DNA from: a virus
Direction: 5' to 3' (one strand)
IMG/VR virus record: IMGVR_UViG_3300006736_000071
Coordinates: 1 to 27,847 of that record
DNA: 27,847 nt
The position numbers were made by a program, and so were the translations under genes. Every line of letters starts with the position of its first letter. Position 1 is the first letter of the stretch. Of this stretch, positions 24,816 through 27,847 are shown piece after piece. The notes under the pieces were generated by a model, which worked only from the letters and a program-made list of their open reading frames with translations, had not been told where the DNA came from and made no database searches.

Positions 24816-27800
24816 GGACCCAAAGCTGGACCCCATCCAAAAGGAAAAGTCACCGGCCAAAGCGGGAATACTGATTTCCAATTTTTAGGCAAAGGCCAAA
24901 TTCCTGCATCAACCATTCTACTAACCAGTTGATAATGCGGATCCGTCCACTCGGCAACTCCGCGAAGCAAGATGGGGACAGTCCTCAGAGCCATTTTCAA
25001 TAAATCCGGTGAGCACCCCTTTGTCCCAACATTCCCCTGGTGGGCTTGGTGCAAACCGGCATTCCCGCCCACAGCTGCAACTGTCTCGTCTTGGCGAGCC
25101 CACCAATCTTCCTTACTTGGGGAAAAAGAATAAAACAAAGATCTTAGTGCCTCCTTAGTTCTGTTAAATGCGAGGTCGAGTTCAGGCTTTGATAAAACCA
25201 TCGAATTGCCATTATAAATAGTTACAAGGGACAACATTCTTGGAAGGGGGAAAACATATTCAAATAAAAATTTATATTGTGACGACTCCAAAAGTTTTTT
25301 TCTTAATTTGGCCATGGTGTTGTTGGGATACTTCTCTAAGTCTGAGCGTTTACTGACATTAGGAGAGGCTTTCAAGTTGGTTCTCCATGACGTCTCAGCC
25401 GAAACTAGTGGAAAAATATGAATTGGGCGGCTAATAGTGGTGCGATTTGTTTTCAGCGCAGCAATGTCTATGGTCATATACTGGAAATTACCATGTTTCG
25501 ATGTCGTCTTTTTCTTAAGTGACTCTTCTAAGAAATATGCCTTTTCTTTTTTCGCAACATTAATGGCGGCGCTCTTATCCCACACGGCAAAAATATTCTT
25601 TTCAAACTCTGTTAAGATGTCGTTGTCGACTCCACCCCCAGAATTTGTGATTTTCCAAACAGCTTCATCTTCATCCATATCCGTATAAGACTTTGCTCCC
25701 CCTAGAGTTTTAGCGCTGGTGAGTGCTATGGAAGCGGCAGTAGCAAGCGCGCCGTCGTCGAGAACTGAGGGGTCTGCTCTAACCCACTCTTCCATTTTTC
25801 CAGTTTGATATTCTCCAGGTTTTAATCTCGGAAGCCACACTAACCGAATACCATACGAATGGGTTTTGAAAAAAAGAGAAGTGCTTACATTTTCTAGACC
25901 GCCCAATTCATTATCGAGATCTTCAATAAACGATTTCCATTCATCAATGTTGACAACACCGCTCAAGTGCGGCTCGGCGGGGCCAGGATTTTTATTGAGT
26001 GGACCACCTGGACGATTTCTAATTGCCATAAGTATGGGGTCGGTTGGCGCAATGCCACTGTAATTTATTTTGTCCTCGATACGAATATATCTTTCAAGAA
26101 AAAATGTTCCACCATCTTTTTTTAAATCTGGATATCTTGAATCTATTTGTTGGTCGGATGCTTGTGTTTCCCAACTATTTGCGCCTCCGCCTCCCAATGT
26201 TCGGGCTCGCTGAAAGCGCAACTCGGAAGGCGCAGGCCCATATTTCCGTGCTCTGGGTACATCCACTGTCCTAATCCAGCCGCCTAGCGTTTTTGGCGTT
26301 TGTACAACAGCGCCTTCGGGAGTCGACTCATAATCTCTATTCGATGGCGGGTCTGTAAAACGCCGATGAATGTTGTGAGTATTAGTGCCGATTTTTGCGT
26401 CTAACTTTAAAGCCAGATCTGGTAGTTGTTCCATGGCAAGATATTTTATTGCTTCTTCGCCCGTACTATACGCGACGCTATTTTCGTCTAGTAAGGCTTT
26501 CATATCAATTATATCATACAAATTTTCAATTGGGATATTGGCATCTCTTCTTTTCTTAATCATTTCATTTGCCGCTTCGCCGACATCTTTATAAAAAACG
26601 GGGTTGAATCGCTTAAGATCCTCTTTAAGTTTATGGCTAATAAATTCAATAATCAATTGGTCGCCAAGTAACGTGCTTGTTTTAAATTCTGAAAAAGCGA
26701 AAATAGATTTCAGAAGCGTTTCCAGCATATACACTCGAGTAATTAACTTGACCACGCCAGACTTCGCTGATTTTTCAAACTCGGACGTAGGATCATTATT
26801 TTGTCCGAAAGGGGTACAACTTTTGTTGTATTCTTCTTTTATTTCTTGAGCAATATTATATATGTCTAACAAATCAGCTTCAGCTGCGCTGGTCGCACAA
26901 TTGTCGCCAGAACCCTGCGGGTCCGGCACTAACTCAACGTCTTCCAACTCTTCTAAGTCGAAGAGCCGAGAATTAGACGTCTGCCGTGCAATCTTCCGAA
27001 GTAAATCAACCATAATTTCTCCGTGAAGAGTTTTTAAACGATCATAGAAAAAGACTTTTTCGTCACCTTCTGTAGCATCTTTGTCGGCCAGTTCAACGAG
27101 CCCATCTGCACGAAGCCTCGATAATACATAGCTGGCAAACGCCTCCGCTTGAGGTGTATTGTCTCCGATTTCCCACGATTCCGATGGTGATATGGGGGCT
27201 GGAGTCGAAAGAGATTTATCTTCTGCGGCCAGTTCAAAATCTAACTGCTTTTGTGTTTGCGCAGCCTTGGGCGTAGTAAGGCGCAGCAAAAAATTATCTC
27301 TAAACCCGCCTGCTGGATTGTCAACATACGGAATTTCATATTCTACCATCGGCGCAGGAGGAAGAAAATGTAACTGGGGAGTTCCAACTTCGTCACCCTC
27401 AGCTTCTTTTTTCGCCTTCGCTTCCCTTTCAAGCTCCGCTCGCCACCATTCATAATTTGCGCGTGTTCTCTGAATGGATCCTTTTTCGTATTGCGAGATT
27501 TCAAGACGTTTGCCCTTCTCTGGCTTGTTGCTTGTAAGGGCTGTAAGTTTATTGATTTCGTCCTGGGTACCCTGGTCAACCTCGCCCAATTCTTCTTCCA
27601 GTTCTGCGGCTGTTTCCCTCAGTTCAGCTAATTTATGCTGCTTCTTTTCGAGCCGCGCCTGGGCGTCGTTGGTCTTTTGGCGAATTGCTTCCAGTTCGTC
27701 GCCTGACGCTGGAGCTGTGAGCGGCTGAAGCGCCTGGGCGAGAAACTGAATTTGAAAAGAACTCTCCACATCTTCTACAACAATAAACGAACGCTTGCCT

Positions 27801-27847
27801 GTTCTTAGGTTTTTCTTTAGGCGCGGGGCGACTTTCGAAAACAGTCG
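24668..27847 (-). CDS. Large phage structural-type protein with N-terminal coiled coil, 5' end cut by window edge
   Basis: The frame is open from the right edge (27847) to TAA at 24670-24668, 1059 residues in the window. A GTG at 27769 is not needed as a start, because the 26 upstream codons (including KVAPRLKKNLRTGKRSF) are open and look coding. Counting from the edge, residues ~45-150 form a charged heptad-like coiled coil (ARLEKKQHKLAELRETAAEL ... AELEREAKAKKEAEGDE). The centre is mixed and unassigned; a conserved-looking stretch near 850-885 includes YKFLFEYVFPLPRMLSLVTI. Near 975-1013 it is Pro/Trp/Gly-rich (DAGIWPLPKNW ... FPFGWGPALGPMG). After that the zero frame loses natural character, while the -1 frame continues sensibly to 24648, suggesting a -1 frameshift or a missing base at 24809-24812. 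It lies just upstream of gp25, so it is probably a baseplate or tail protein. No named family is recognised. Confidence 0.8.
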   Translation of the reverse strand, partial: RLFSKVAPRLKKNLRTGKRSFIVVEDVESSFQIQFLAQALQPLTAPASGDELEAIRQKTNDAQARLEKKQHKLAELRETAAELEEELGEVDQGTQDEINKLTALTSNKPEKGKRLEISQYEKGSIQRTRANYEWWRAELEREAKAKKEAEGDEVGTPQLHFLPPAPMVEYEIPYVDNPAGGFRDNFLLRLTTPKAAQTQKQLDFELAAEDKSLSTPAPISPSESWEIGDNTPQAEAFASYVLSRLRADGLVELADKDATEGDEKVFFYDRLKTLHGEIMVDLLRKIARQTSNSRLFDLEELEDVELVPDPQGSGDNCATSAAEADLLDIYNIAQEIKEEYNKSCTPFGQNNDPTSEFEKSAKSGVVKLITRVYMLETLLKSIFAFSEFKTSTLLGDQLIIEFISHKLKEDLKRFNPVFYKDVGEAANEMIKKRRDANIPIENLYDIIDMKALLDENSVAYSTGEEAIKYLAMEQLPDLALKLDAKIGTNTHNIHRRFTDPPSNRDYESTPEGAVVQTPKTLGGWIRTVDVPRARKYGPAPSELRFQRARTLGGGGANSWETQASDQQIDSRYPDLKKDGGTFFLERYIRIEDKINYSGIAPTDPILMAIRNRPGGPLNKNPGPAEPHLSGVVNIDEWKSFIEDLDNELGGLENVSTSLFFKTHSYGIRLVWLPRLKPGEYQTGKMEEWVRADPSVLDDGALATAASIALTSAKTLGGAKSYTDMDEDEAVWKITNSGGGVDNDILTEFEKNIFAVWDKSAAINVAKKEKAYFLEESLKKKTTSKHGNFQYMTIDIAALKTNRTTISRPIHIFPLVSAETSWRTNLKASPNVSKRSDLEKYPNNTMAKLRKKLLESSQYKFLFEYVFPLPRMLSLVTIYNGNSMVLSKPELDLAFNRTKEALRSLFYSFSPSKEDWWARQDETVAAVGGNAGLHQAHQGNVGTKGCSPDLLKMALRTVPILLRGVAEWTDPHYQLVSRMVDAGIWPLPKNWKSVFPLWPVTFPFGWGPALGPMGMLLTVCRSYQLIKRKRNRQRRKLKKRKTSLAIPNRNATRQSQTKML
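24809..24812 (-). other. Candidate -1 frameshift or indel site (GGGG)
   Basis: In the zero frame the codons are CCA ATG GGG ATG. A one-base backward slip of the GGG codon re-pairs perfectly with GGG and continues as GAT GTT GCT TAC (DVAY). One missing G in the assembly would give the same result. No classical X XXY YYZ heptamer is present, and I did not identify a downstream pseudoknot. Confidence 0.5.

Noticed and set aside
24648-24881. A separate 77-residue gene just before gp25
   Set aside because: It would have to start at TTG 24881 without a ribosome binding site. Its first part is out-of-frame sequence of the upstream protein, and only the part after about 24815 looks coding, so a frameshifted continuation explains it better.
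27767-27769. GTG as start of the large gene at the right edge
   Set aside because: The same frame is open for 26 more codons to the window edge with plausible protein sequence, so the gene begins outside the window.
1-27847. tRNA genes, CRISPR array, insertion sequences, integrase or defence genes
   Set aside because: Coding density is near complete on the minus strand, and I saw no repeat-spacer pattern, cloverleaf, terminal inverted repeats or relevant motifs.

Overview
The window looks like part of the structural module of a large contractile-tailed phage (myovirus), or a prophage or metagenomic contig of one. Every gene that can be supported lies on the minus strand. The genes are packed end to end with only tens of bases of spacer. 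No host gene, tRNA, CRISPR array, insertion sequence, integrase or replication gene is visible. The sequence is moderately AT-rich by eye, and nothing in it identifies the host.

In transcription order (right to left) the window holds ten genes. (1) A large structural protein that enters from the right edge, has an N-terminal coiled coil, and appears to change frame near its C-terminus. (2) A T4 gp25 / P2 W-like baseplate wedge protein. (3) A T4 gp6 / P2 J-like baseplate wedge protein. (4) A 499-residue protein resembling DNRLRE-type beta-sandwich domains. (5) A giant 4037-residue protein with four LamG-like modules. (6-9) Four structural-type proteins of 368, 1183, 879 and 307 residues. (10) A last gene that runs off the left edge. 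Only gp25 and gp6 can be assigned to named families with confidence. The rest are assigned to the virion by context, size and general sequence character.

The gp25-gp6 pair marks this as a baseplate wedge locus. In T4 gp6 is followed by gp7, and in P2 the order is W-J-I. The giant gene sits two genes after the gp6/J homologue and carries a KGT-type motif near residue 636 reminiscent of P2 I-like proteins. It may therefore be a very enlarged wedge protein whose LamG modules project outward to bind glycans or to extend the baseplate. This is inference. Three consecutive gene junctions share the same TAATG stop/start overlap or are nearly contiguous, so translation is probably coupled and subunit ratios set that way.

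The items most worth checking are the apparent -1 frameshift at a GGGG run just before the gp25 gene, the giant LamG protein, and an N-terminal module of about 45 residues shared by two otherwise different structural proteins. There is no gene-free stretch over 300 bases. The longest gaps are 67 bases (1399-1465) and 41 bases (24187-24227), and both carry the same 10-base AT-rich motif.
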